Assembly: GCA_945643635.1 (NCBI GenBank) | Contig: CALZFC010000077.1 | Location: 571,501 to 635,500 of the forward strand | From: Allodiplogaster sudhausi | Taxonomy: Eukaryota; Nematoda; Chromadorea; Rhabditida; Diplogasteridae | Direction: 5' to 3' | DNA length: 64,000 nucleotides | Shown here: piece by piece, positions 26,785 to 36,425 of the stretch | Layout: each line of letters starts with the position of its first letter | Numbering within the stretch: position 1 is the stretch's first letter | The notes under the pieces: generated by a model | The model's database searches: none | The model's input: only the letters and a program-made list of their open reading frames with translations | What the model was told of the DNA's origin: nothing | Position numbers and translations under genes: made by a program

Positions 26785-29045
26785 TCATTTATTAAACCAA
26801 AGAATAAAATGTATCAATCGATAAGAGTAATCAAAAAATTTTAATTTGAAAAAATAATTAACTATTTAAAAAATAGAATATTTTTAATGATCTCTGCCAG
26901 TCTCTATTTCTCATGTCTTTGCTCAAAAGGTCAACGCGGCGCCCTCGCTGTCGATCGATCATCTCGTGCCCGTGGACACGATCGACGGCGGCGACGTCGC
27001 GGAAGCTGCGCAGAAAGTGCGCTCGGTCGTCGATGAGGTGCGCTGCGCAGTTGTAGATAAAGATCTTTTGTCTCATCAGTCCAATAATTCTTGCAATCAT
27101 CATTTAGTCACTTGAAATTTTTTTCATGGATATACATATGTATATCTTTATACTGACGACATCATTATTTTCTTCTATTTCTTCTAAGGTTTGATCTATA
27201 TTTCAGTGTTATACACATTATATTTTGAGGTCATCAAAATTCCGCTGGTTCGCGACACGCTTCTGCTTGTGCTCAATCTGCTGGATGAAGAATACAACAA
27301 CGGCGGTGGGAAGAGTTCGGCGAGGTTAGTTATTGAATACAATATTGAATAGCTTTTTACTATATTTCATAAACTTGTTTACAAAGAGCAACGCATTGCA
27401 ATTGTACAAGAATAATTAATTAATTAAGTAATTAACTTGCAAATATATATATACATAAATAGTTCAAAGCAGTGAATAATTTGTGGAAACGAACTTTTAA
27501 ATGTAACAATTGAACTTTCCTAAAGTGCCTCGAGTGCCTCGTCCGGAATGCCGGGCGCGCGCGCAGATGACGCAGCCATGACGCAGGATGACATGAGCAC
27601 GCTGCGCACGAGGAGAAGACCGCATCTGTCGGAGGTGAGAAAGAGAGGAAAAGAGAGAGAGAGAGAGAGAGAGAGAGATAGGGCGAGAGGGAGAGAGGGA
27701 GAGCCAGAGAGGGAGAGAAGGAGTTTTGCTTAGCTGTTTAATGTCCGATTCCAATTTCCAATTCATTTTTAACAAGAATTATTTACTTGCGAAGGATCAA
27801 TCAAATTATCGCTGAAATCACGCGCCTCTTATTACGCAAAAAAAATTTAAAACCAGCGGGTCATCAAAATGCACAGTTTAATTTTTTTGAGTGAACGAAA
27901 GAGAGAGAGAAAGAGAAATAGAGAGGGTGAGAGAGAGGTAGAGAGGGCGAGAGAGAGAGAGAGAGCTAGAGAAACAAAATGGTGGAGATGTTTTTTCCCT
28001 CTGCTCCAGATCTTCCCCACTCGCTACGGCCAGCACAGTGGGCACCTGCTCTTCCTCGACAAGGCCGTCTATCTCTTCATGCAGTTTGTCAATCTTCGCC
28101 AGACCGTCAACGTCACGCTCACCGGGCTCAGGCAGTTCATCAAGTGGGAATTATTATTATTTATTTTTATTGCTTTAAATTCTTAAATTGATATTTTCGA
28201 TATTTTTCATTGTACAAATGCGATCTTCTATGCGGTAAAAGATACTATTGTCAGAAAAAATATAGAATCGGCAATAATGAGAGATGTTTAGTTTTCAAAA
28301 AAAAAAAAACGAAAAAAAAAAATGCAAGAGAACAATTCAACCATATCACACACGCACGTACACAGGAAATGTGGCCTCTCCACTGTCGTCACCATCCAAG
28401 AAGTGGAGGAGAAGGCGGCAGAGATTAATTACTACTTCACGGGCGATCCGACGACGCTCGCGAACGGTTACATTCTGATCCATTTCTATTCTAATCGCTA
28501 ACCATTCTGATCCATAACAATTATGATTTATAACAATTCTGACCTATTCATGACGGCGCAAACTAAAAAAAACGCGTTCTTCTTGTCTTTGATTTCTTTT
28601 GGTCTTTTGAGAATTATGATCCATCACCTTTCTAATCAATAATATATTTTTTTAAACAAAATTCTATAAATATATTCCTCAAAACCACCTCCTAATTAAG
28701 GCCTGTGCTTCCATGCCTTCTTGATGCTGCTGCACTTTCTGGCCGAGCGCAAGTTTGGCGTCTCGTTCAAGGCGCCGTCAGGATCTGGTGGGTTTCTGGT
28801 TGGCGCCGGCGGCGGCGGCGCCAACGAGAACGAGCTCGTGCTCCTTGGCCGGATGCAGCGGCTGCTCGCCTTCTGCGATACGGCACTCAGACACTACGGC
28901 GTACGGTCGGCGAGGCTGCGGAGGACGGAAGTCGGCACGAACGATGAGGAGAAGTGAGGGGGGGGGGGAAGAGGGAAAAGGAGAGAGAGAGAGAGAGGAG
29001 AAATGGAAGGAGAAGGAGAGAGAGAGAATGCGGAGAAATGGAGGG

Positions 29046-29084
<39 letters not shown>

Positions 29085-29615
29085 AGTAGGGAGAGAGAGA
29101 GAGGCATAGAGAGAGAGGGGAGAGAGGGAGAGGAAAAGTGAGAGGGACAGTGATAAAGAGAGGGATAGGGATAGAGAGATAGCGAAAAAGAGAAAAAGCG
29201 CTCACGAAAAGGAAGGAGATATAAAAGTAAGATTGATGAAGAGCATACGGAAGATGAAAATTTTGACTATTATTTGGTTGAAAATGTATGAAACCATATA
29301 TGTTTGCCCTCCTTAAAAGTTAATGAAAACAGGAAAAGTGAAATGTGTTCTCTGTGCAGCCCGGTCGAGTTGTACATGCTGCCGTCTCGTGTGCGTCGTG
29401 GTGGCAAGGGTCGGAGTCGGTCGCAGAAGGCGGGAGCCGGTGGAGTCGGTGGCGGAGGAGTCGACTCCGGCACCGCCGCCGTCGCCAATCGACTCCGGAG
29501 AGCCAAGCATAACTTGAGGCCGCCGCCAGCCGCAGCAGCAGCTACTGCAGCGGACAGAAACAACAACGCTGCCAGCACGTCTTCATTCTCACTTCCGCGG
29601 ATTACTGTACCGTAG
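18171..29615 (+). CDS. ttll-11: TTLL-11-like tubulin polyglutamylase
   Basis: Nineteen exons, all in phase: 18171-18294, 19328-19496, 19821-19941, 20131-20245, 20448-20544, 20773-20903, 21153-21229, 21599-21707, 25908-26051, 26107-26207, 26460-26537, 26671-26724, 26930-27037, 27230-27324, 27526-27634, 28010-28143, 28366-28466, 28701-28953, 29360-29615; 791 residues. The enzyme adds glutamate chains to tubulin tails, in worms mainly on ciliary microtubules. Hallmarks of the TTLL ATP-grasp fold are all present: CDVYWHN and VNKFPGMTELARKISLTH, KPDDGAQGTGIYLI, QEYVADPFLMADQLKFDFR, NLFAHLTNYSLNKSS, then GFDVMV and MLLEVNAAPSLSID. This order matches TTLL11/TTLL6-type enzymes. The N-terminus has a P-run, an S-run and a Q/R-rich stretch; the C-terminus is basic with an A-run. 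Exon 20's end reads GAG AA|GTGAGG; without splicing a TGA follows at once, and splicing restores a 29360-29615 exon in phase. The largest intron (4.2 kb) carries a foldback element. A polyadenylation signal AATAAA is at 29751. Confidence 0.93.
18310..18450 (+). repeat. Three-copy minisatellite after a splice donor
   Basis: Just inside the intron after the exon ending 18294, three diverged copies of AAACATCGTAAGTGC...GGTCAGAGGCCCCAATTTTC, each about 45-48 bp. The first copies repeat a GTAAGT donor-like hexamer. Confidence 0.7.
19030..19327 (+). repeat. (CT)n tract before a ttll-11 acceptor
   Basis: Some 290 bp of CT/CCCT repeats run directly into the TGCAG acceptor of the exon at 19328. Comparable arrays precede the exons at 19821 (19575-19818), 20131 (19985-20110) and 26107 (26083-26102). 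Confidence 0.9.
21690..21790 (+). repeat. Minisatellite duplicating a splice donor
   Basis: The end of the exon at 21707 (GTGGCGCGCGAGG|GTGAGA) is repeated three more times in the intron as TCGCGCGCGAGGGTGA/GAAGGTGA/GAGGATGA with a TTTGTC linker, about 25 bp apart. Each copy carries a potential GTGA donor. Confidence 0.85.
21940..22228. repeat. Old diverged copy of the foldback arm
   Basis: About 21955-22090 resembles 22265-22405 (ACCACCGATGACTTTCGCACTACG-type sequence and the ACACACATTTA motif) at a spacing near 315 bp, with many substitutions. Confidence 0.5.
22229..25416. mobile_element. 3.2 kb foldback element in a ttll-11 intron
   Basis: Two arms of about 1.28 kb, 22229-23505 and 24141-25416, are near-perfect inverted copies (outer ends GGCCAAGGATTGATC and its complement), separated by a 635 bp spacer. 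The same 61-residue open frame appears in each arm in mirror positions (22566-22751 minus, 24894-25079 plus) but has no recognisable function, and no transposase is visible in arms or spacer. The element lies in the intron between the exons at 21707 and 25908. Confidence 0.85.
25417..25560. repeat. Direct repeat of an internal arm segment
   Basis: Starting exactly where the right arm ends, this segment repeats about 25022-25163 (ATACTTTTGCATGCCCAGCC through CCCCCGGGGCAG) with scattered changes. Confidence 0.8.
26741..26784. repeat. TATT/(TA)n microsatellite in a ttll-11 intron
   Basis: TTTA repeats passing into (TA)n just downstream of the donor at 26725. Confidence 0.8.
28960..29165. repeat. 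(GA)n array after a ttll-11 donor
   Basis: The donor GTGAGG at 28954 continues into a G-run and then about 190 bp of GA repeats. The donor at 27635 likewise extends into GA repeats (27635-27725). Confidence 0.9.
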
Positions 29616-30448
29616 CCATGTCAAATTGAATATTTAAAACAGCTGTCCGGGTACCTTAAAGCTACAGTAATCATTAAGAAGAGAACATTCAAGACAGAAA
29701 AGTATTGTATTATTCTAAGCTACAAAGACAGCCTCTTTAATGAATACAAAAATAAAAGCTGTTTCTAAAGTCAACATATGATCTCGTTTTACGTCTTTTC
29801 TCTTATTTTTCTATTCTTTTGGGAATATTAGCAAGATTTCTGCGTACCATTTTGTCTTTCTCTACAGTCAGTAATGAGAAATTTATTTCGATTTAGAGTT
29901 TTTATAAATTATAATAGCACTTTTGTTTACTCTTAAACAATATTTGTAACGTTCTAAAGAAATTTTTACACCAAACGAGTCTGTTGCGGGCATATTTCCT
30001 TCGTTCTTTGAAGTTATTCTCCATTTCAAATACGGGCTGCTCGTTTGAAATATTCCTGACTATCCTCCATGAATTTCATTCGGAATTGTGAGATTATTTC
30101 CATCTTCTGTACAGACTTTCCATTTATCCTATCAGCTATTAATTGTAATTTTATTTATCTATAGAGATGTCGGCAATTCAATTTGTTCTAGATAACGCTC
30201 CTTTTTCGTGTATTTGATTCACATCAGAGGAGCTCTTTTTTTCAGAATACTCCAGATTTTTAATGGATTTTGAATGACCATAATTACAATTTTCTTCTGT
30301 TCTTCCTCAATTGGTACCAGATGTGTCGAGATAACTCTAATAAATTACCATGTCAGTCGATCGAACAAACGCAATTTTATCTCACAATCAGTTGTCAGGT
30401 CGGGGTTAATCGAAAAGTTCGAGGTTAATCGAAGAGACCTCGCATCGG
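29616..30448. other. 3' flank of ttll-11 and intergenic
   Basis: AATAAA at 29751 about 136 bp past the ttll-11 stop is the likely polyadenylation signal. The rest is AT-rich with short open frames and shows nothing further; it should include the 3' untranslated region of the minus-strand micropeptide gene. Confidence 0.6.
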
Positions 30449-30962
30449 TCAGAAGAACCTCATTTGCATAATATACAGGATGACATCCATGACGCAGCAA
30501 ATGACAATGTCGATGATCACGGCGACGATGATCAAAATGAATTCCTATAATTAATTTATCCCTAAATTCATTTATAAAATTAAATATAGCCAAAAACACG
30601 TGGCACGTAGTAAAAAAAAACGATTTTGTTGTGCATTTGTTTTAAGCAAAACATATTCGCTTGAGCTACTCTTTATGTAATTTTTAGAGGCCAAACATAC
30701 CCAGGACCAGACGTGACAATCGGATGAGTCCTGATTCTGAAAAAGCGAAGAATTTATTCATGTGACACAGTCAGTAATACTAAATTTAAAATAAAATAAA
30801 TCCGAATTATTGAATAAAAAAAAATTAGAATAGGGAAAAATTTTAATCATGCCTTTACATTCTTATGTTCAGTTCATAAGTTGATACTTTAATATAATTT
30901 CTAATTACTGACCTTTTTTCGATAAATAAATTCTGACTGAAATTTACCTCCTTCTCCGACAT
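30449..30962 (-). CDS. 48-residue single-pass membrane micropeptide
   Basis: Three small exons on the minus strand, 30962-30948 (15 nt), 30736-30701 (36 nt) and 30544-30449 (96 nt with stop), with donors GTAAAT and GTATGT, acceptors TTTTTCAG and AATTATAG, all in phase 0. The product starts MSEKENQDSSDCHVWSW (hydrophilic) followed by a strongly hydrophobic segment from about residue 19 to 43 with two aspartates (D29, D37) and a CC pair, ending QMRFF. This layout resembles membrane-embedded regulatory micropeptides of the phospholamban/sarcolipin type, but I see no direct sequence match and assign no function. The exons are too short for ordinary frame searches. Small size makes chance a real alternative, although four good splice sites in phase plus a clean membrane span argue against it. 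Confidence 0.55.
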
Positions 30963-31107
30963 TTTGCCCAGATGCTATTCGCTTACCATTAACGGGAGGT
31001 GGGCGTCGTCAGAAAGTGGTGCAGTGCCTGTGGGGGCGGGCCTAGACGTTAAATTCAACCAGAGTATACTATTAATTATTCTAGTATGTAGATCTTTATT
31101 ATTCGTT

Positions 31108-31142
31108 ATACCAGCCGGTTCGCGCGCGCTTCACCGGCTGGA
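31108..31142. other. GC-rich hairpin
   Basis: CCAGCCGGT and its complement ACCGGCTGG form a perfect 9 bp stem around a CG-rich loop, upstream of the micropeptide gene. Role unknown. Confidence 0.6.
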
Positions 31143-31365
31143 TGCTCGGCCGCTGCGCGGCCTCGCTATCTAACTTTTCTTACGACACCTGAGAGCGCAA
31201 AATATGTGTTTGCTAGTAAGAGAAGATATATGCATTATGCAGGAAGCAACACACAATAAAATTGTCAAAGATTCGGTTATGAAAAGATCGGGGCCGGGGG
31301 GAAAATTAACCATTTTTCATAATATTCAATAGGAGGAACGGAATATACTGGTAGGCGTAGCTCCT

Positions 31366-33025
31366 TTCCAAATGTTGCTATGAGATCCTTCCGCATGATT
31401 TATATAATTCCACGTCCCTGAACAGAGTCCGCCTCTTTCAGAACCATCTGGAATGTTCCAATGGCCGGGGGAAGGCGTTGAACCCTTCCGGAATGTTCTT
31501 GAAAATTCCATGTCCCGGGGCCAAACTTGGCCCCTTCTAGAACTTTCTAGATAGTCCCCAGTATCGGGGGCAGAAGTTGTCCAGTTCCGGAATGTTCTGG
31601 AAAGTTTCACGTCCCGGGGCCAAACTCGGCCCTTTTTAACCTTCTGGAATGTTCCAAGGACCGGGAGCAGACGTTGGAACCTTCCGTAATGTTCTGGAAA
31701 AATTCGACGTCCTGGGGCAGAACTTGGCCCATTCTGGAACGTTCTGGAACGTCCTCGTTATCGGGGGCAGAAGTTGTTCCCTTCCTGAATGTTCTGGAAA
31801 ATTCTATGTCCCGGTGCCAAACTCGGCCCCTTCTGGAACCTTCTGAAATGTTCCAAGGACCGGGGGCTGGCGTTGACCCCTCCTGGAATGTTCTTGAAAA
31901 TACCATGTCCCGGGGCCGAACTTGGCCCCTTCTGGAACTTTCTGGAATGTTCCAAGGACCGGGTGCAATCTTTCTCGAAAATTCTGGTTTGTTATATGGA
32001 CCGGAAGCAGGCGTTGGCCCTTTACGGAATGCTCTGGAGAAATTGGATAGTCCAGATTTTCGAAGGGAGACGAAGGATAATTCCGGAAGTTTCAGGAAAA
32101 TTCCGGGCACTCTTCTGAAAAGTTCCTGGAGGCATACATTTAAAATTCACGAAAGGTTTATGGAAAAGGGATGTCCGTAAAAATAAGAATACGAAGAAGC
32201 GAGAAAGCTATAACAATATTTGCGTGGGCAAGACGCTGCTTCTTTCGAAAAGTTGCTCTGAGATCCTTCCGAATGATTTGGATAATTTCACGCCCAGAGC
32301 AGAACTCGGCCTCTTTCAGAATTCTGGAATGTTCCAATGGCCGGGAAGGCGTTGATCCATTCCGGAATGTTGTAGAAAATTCCATGTCCCGGGGAAGAAC
32401 TTGGCCCCTTCTGGAAACTTCTGGAAAGTTCCAAGGACCGGGTGCAATCGTTGGCCCCTTACGGAATGTTTGGAGAAATTGGTCCTTTCTGGAAAATTCT
32501 GGATTGTTATATGGACCGGAGGCAGGCGTTGGCCCTTTACGGAATGCTCTGGAGAAATTGGTCCTTTATGGAATTCTCTGGAATGTTCCCAGAAATGGGG
32601 GCAGACGTTGGCCCCTTTCAGGAATGTTCTCGAAACTTCCACGTCCCGGGGCCAAACTCGGTCACTTCTGGAACCTTCTGGAATGTTCCAAGGACCGAGG
32701 GCAGTCGTTAACGACTTCCGGAATGTTCTGGAAAATTAAACGTCGCGGGGCCAAACTCGGCCTCTTCTAGAACCTTCTGGAATGTTCCAAGGACCGGGGG
32801 CAGGCGTTGGCCCCTTACGGAATGTTCTAGAGAAATTGGTCCTTTCTGGAAACTTCTGGAATGTTCTCGAAAATTCCACGTCCCGGGGCCAACCTCGCCC
32901 CCTTTTTTAACCTTCTGGAATGTTCCAAGGACCGGGTGCAGGCGTTGGCCCCTTAAGGAATGTTCTGGAAAATTCCTCTTCCTGGGGCCAAGCTCAGCCC
33001 CTTCTAGATCCTTCTGGCATGTTCA
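31366..33025. repeat. Tandem array of ~98 bp units packed with heat-shock elements
   Basis: Units of about 98 bp carry TTCTGGAATGTTCCAAGGAC and related runs such as CCTTCTGGAACCTTCTGGAA, i.e. alternating TTC and GAA every 5 bp, the binding pattern of HSF1 trimers (nTTCnnGAAnnTTCn). Each unit also has a GC-rich spacer (CCGGGGGCAGGCGTTGGCCCC or CCCGGGGCCAAACTCGGCC). A higher-order repeat is visible: the start segment GAGATCCTTCCG(C/A)ATGATTT at about 31381 recurs near 32268, some 885 bp later. Overlapping open frames on both strands are by-products of the repeat. The array lies between the micropeptide gene and the secreted-protein gene. Confidence 0.9.
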
Positions 33026-33028
33026 AAA

Positions 33029-34469
33029 TCAGAAGTCAGCCGCAGGTGCAAAAGTCACCGCGATCGTAGTGGTAGAAATGTCACAACGTGCGAAGTGGTT
33101 TTTACAATGTGGATACCTCAAACTTGCATGGAAGGTTCTAGAAGAAAACTGTTACATACCCACGCTTAGCGCTTTATTAGTAGTTAGATATTATATTTTA
33201 TCATCTACATATATGTATTACTTGTGTTACTTTCAAAAAAGAACGTACATTGAGGTCGAAGTCGTAGTTTCCTCTTGCACAGTGGAAGTGGACGTTGGCG
33301 GTTCCGTACTGAAGAAGGAAAGAAGGCTTGCAATATAAATTGGTCACTTTATCCCTATATGTATGTATTCAAGAGAGTTCTGGAAAATATTGTTACCGTA
33401 CAGTAAGTGACGTATATCTAAATACAAAGGAATCTTCGTCGAACCGCGCTTATCTCTGCTCAACATATCGCCCAAAAATGTGTTGTCATATCGAAATGTT
33501 TATGATCCCTTGTAACAAAAAAAATATATGGAAGCCAACGTGGTCGTAGCTGAAGTGCTGGGTGTTGGTAGCGGCCTGTCAAGGATATCTTTGATCTGCA
33601 GCACAAAAATATCATTTCTTTAACTTTAGAGTTATGCAATTTTTTTTTGATAAATAAATTCGAGCAGCTGCATTGTTGAGAAAATGATATAAACATGCGA
33701 TAATAAATGTATATTTTCTCAACTATGCGAAATTATTTTTTAATTCCTTCTTTTCTTCACTCACCTCCATAATTGGGTATCCGAGGCGAAGTGGATATGC
33801 ATGCATCAGACGAGCGATCGCGTCCGTTCGGTTAGCAACGTTGAAATCTCACGCGTCCGCCTTACCGTGCATGTCGCATGTGCAAGTCAGGTTTATGAAA
33901 CGACTGCTATTCGTCACTGTAAAGGTGTACTGCATACCGTATCCAGTTCACACTTACAATAAGAGTAATGAAAAGGAGAGAGAGAGAGTGCGATTCAAAA
34001 ATTACGCGCACCAAGGAGACAGCCGATCTGCTCCTCAAAGGGGAATGAAACTTCAACGTCGTCTCGAAGGACGTAGGCGCAATGAGTTTTGTGAAATGAT
34101 ATTATTCCTGTCATTGGGCAGGTTCGATACAGTGTACTGCCATCTCCGCGCCACGCTGAGCAGTATACAAACTAAAATTCAAAAGGTTTAAATTGTATTA
34201 CTTATTTTCTTTAATCAACGTTTTGGTACTTATACGTAAATTAGGTGCTTAACAATTTATTTTAACTTGTTGTCAGATTTATTTTACTTCAGAACTGGTG
34301 AACATAAAATATTAGAAATAAATTTTAAAAAATTCTTTTTTTTAATATCTCTGACCACAATTTTATTACTAACCCCTTCATGGCCCCGACCCCAACCACC
34401 CGCTCCGCCCTGAGCGGCCGTGAGGGATGCGAGCAAGCAGAGCAGGAAGACCGTCACAAGCAGTTTCAT
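33029..34469 (-). CDS. Small secreted Cys-rich protein (gene A), with in-frame UGA
   Basis: Minus strand. Exons 34469-34374, 34171-34012 and 33916-33849 give 107 residues ending at a TGA (33851-33849). Residues 1-20 (MKLLVTVFLLCLLASLTAAQ) are a signal peptide; the next part is Gly-rich, then has six or seven cysteines (VYCSAWRGDG, RTCPMTG, THCAYVLRDDV, IGCLL, LTCTCDM). The reading frame continues past the TGA to a donor at 33764, and three further exons join in phase: 33595-33540, 33308-33249, 33137-33029. These encode a Thr/Ser-rich stretch (TTTTEPPTSTSTVQEETTT) and a short Cys-containing tail ending with its own stop. With read-through the protein would be 210 residues. Either the TGA is the true end, or it is a nonsense change or read-through codon. 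No family recognised; a secreted or surface role is inferred from the signal peptide. Confidence 0.6.
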
Positions 34470-34811
34470 CTCTCGCGCGTGCGACGGACGAAGAGAGCGG
34501 AAGCGGAGGCAGCCAATCGCCGATGTGGCAAATGAGAGAAATGAGGCCCGAAAGGGGCAATGAGATATATGAACCACATTAAAATTTGCTCTAAAATAAA
34601 GTGTCCATTTCACAAACACACAGTAAAATATGCACGTAACCTATCTTTTCTCATTCGCCCGTGACAGTTTAGACTGCATTTGCATAACATAGAAACAGTT
34701 TGTTACTAGTCAAAGTTGCTTTTATTTATCAGGGGCGTATTAGAGTAATGGCAGGTTCGTATTACATACATATTTATTTCATTTTATATTCATCTATATT
34801 CCTAAAACTGG

Positions 34812-34852
34812 AAGAGAGAAAGAGAGAGCGCGCCCGAGAGAGAAAGAGCGAG

Positions 34853-34898
<46 letters not shown>

Positions 34899-34935
34899 CG
34901 AGAGCGAGAGAGAGAGAGAGAGAGAGAGAGAGTGA
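34812..34935. repeat. (GA)n microsatellite
   Basis: GA repeats with GCGAGAG variants, lying where gene B would be expected to continue. Confidence 0.9.
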
Positions 34936-34951
34936 TAAAATGTGCGCACCC

Positions 34952-35393
34952 AGACGATGGCCAATGAAATCACTGCATGAGTCATCAACGTCGTCTCGGA
35001 GCTCGTAGACGCAATGAAGGAGCTGCTCCGCGACATCTCCGCATCTTCGCCGCAGCATTCTACCGACTCCGAGCAATGTCGAGCTGTTTGCTTAACAATA
35101 TTTTCAGATGGTTTCAGTTAGTTACTTTGGTTATTTAATGCATAACAATATTTATTGTTGCATATCAATTTATTTTAACTTTATGTCAGATTTTAATTTA
35201 CTTCAGAACTCGAGTAGAAAAATTTATTGAAAATCACATAAACAAATTGTTTCAAATATCTCTGACACCAGTTTTGTTACTGACCATCAATGGATCCCAC
35301 CGTCCGTGGCGAGCCATTGCGACGCTTGCTGTGAATGCGAGGAAGCCGAGCAGAATGGCCTTCGCGAGCAGTTTCATCTATCGCGAAGGGAGA
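34952..35393 (-). CDS. Paralogue of gene A, probably decayed (gene B)
   Basis: The ATG lies in CATCTATCGCG near 35381 (minus). It encodes a signal peptide MKLLAKAILLGFLAFTASVA closely related to that of gene A. Downstream, about 35075-34955, a segment reads HCVYELRDDVDDSC, matching HCAYVLRDDVEVS in gene A at protein and DNA level, and is followed by the same GGTGCGC donor context. The phase between the first and second parts does not fit with the donor homologous to gene A; a different donor (GTGGGA) would be needed. The later exons of gene A have no counterpart before gene A begins; instead there is a GA/CT array (34812-34935). Likely a truncated tandem duplicate. Confidence 0.45.
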
Positions 35394-35519
35394 AGAGAGC
35401 GGTCAGAGGAGACAATGCAGCAAATGAGAGGAAATGGCTACGAAAGGGGCAATGACAAATATGAAACATTTAAGGCAATCATATGCAGCGTGTTCAAAGT
35501 ACACTCAAGCTGTATTTAA

Positions 35520-35945
35520 TTATATAAAAATAAATAAATATAATGTTTTTTGGCTTTGAGGGGAGCAGGGTGATATTTTGAAAAATAAACGAGTAATCAA
35601 AGAGATTCCTCGTAGAATTTTTGCCTCTTCATTCTGCGAATTGTGCCAATAATCCTTTCAGCTCAACACACTGTTTTTATTCTGTATAGCAGGCGGGTAT
35701 TCAGAACTGGGAAAAAAGGGGACCATGGGGTGAGGATCCCTCAAAACTGGGTGGAAAGGGATTTGTGTTGGGGCGCCGAAAGTAAACATAAGCGAACTGT
35801 TTGGTCAAAAACTATGAGATAGTGCCTGCTTAATGCCAAAAAAATAAACAGGGTGTGTGCTGCTGCGATTCGAACCCGCCTTTTTCACCCTGGTTGAGAA
35901 GGGGAAAGCAAGAATGGGGTGAAGATCGCACAGGGAAGCGGATGT
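35520..35945. other. Intergenic with tRNA-like B-box sequence
   Basis: On the minus strand about 35880-35860 reads GGCGGGTTCGAATCGC, an RNA polymerase III B-box match. No full tRNA cloverleaf could be drawn, so this may be a tRNA-derived fragment or SINE remnant. The rest shows nothing. Confidence 0.35.
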
Positions 35946-36425
35946 CTAGCGATCGAGGGCGACCAAGGCCATGGCGCGGCAGAGTTCCTCGAGCATACCC
36001 TCCAAAAATATGGACTAATTTTCTTGATTAAGAAACTTGCCTTGCACTATAGATACAAATTTAATAAAATCTTGAAAATGAAATGAGATAATAAAATGTA
36101 CCTCAATGCAGTCAGTGACACGGAGTTCGATGCCGGGAGCGAGGTTGGATTCGGAAGGAGAGTGGCAGAGGGCGTGGTGTTCCTGGCTGCAAATATGCAG
36201 ACTAATTACCTTAATTAATTTTGCTTCATTAATTGATTTGCACTTTTGATGAGCAAAGTCGCGTTGCTGCGCATTGTTGTCGACTGCGCCGTATGGATGC
36301 CAGCCATCTTCCTCCAGATCCGGAGGAATGCCGCTGATTTGGGCGTCAACACTGCCGCAGCTAATTAGAGAGCGGATGGAGTTTGCCTGAGTGGCGATGC
36401 CGCCAGGAGACATGGACTGTACCAT
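35946..36425 (-). CDS. Small protein of unknown function
   Basis: Minus strand exons 36425-36244, 36186-36102 and 35999-35946, in phase, 106 residues; introns are 57 and 102 nt. Unspliced, the first intron happens to stay open, but it is AT-rich and bounded by GTGCAA and TTTGCAG, so splicing is preferred. The protein starts MVQSMSPGGIATQANS, contains IPPDLEEDGWHPYG and ends CRAMALVALDR. There is no signal peptide and no membrane segment. I do not recognise a family. The region further upstream has microsatellite-poor AT-rich sequence and no additional exon that I can support. Confidence 0.45.

Noticed and set aside
31607..32770. Open frames of 75-199 codons over the heat-shock-element array
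   Set aside because: Long frames on both strands reflect the absence of stops in the 98 bp unit.
33540..33595. Alternative frame through the gene A stalk exons (TNTQHFSYDH joined to YGTANVHFHC)
   Set aside because: It can be spliced but lacks continuity with the flanking exons, whereas the Thr-rich frame is in phase through four exons.
33849..33866. An 18 nt intron (GTAAGG...GTGAG) removing the in-frame UGA of gene A
   Set aside because: Far below the shortest introns of animals; the UGA is better treated as a stop or a read-through/nonsense codon.
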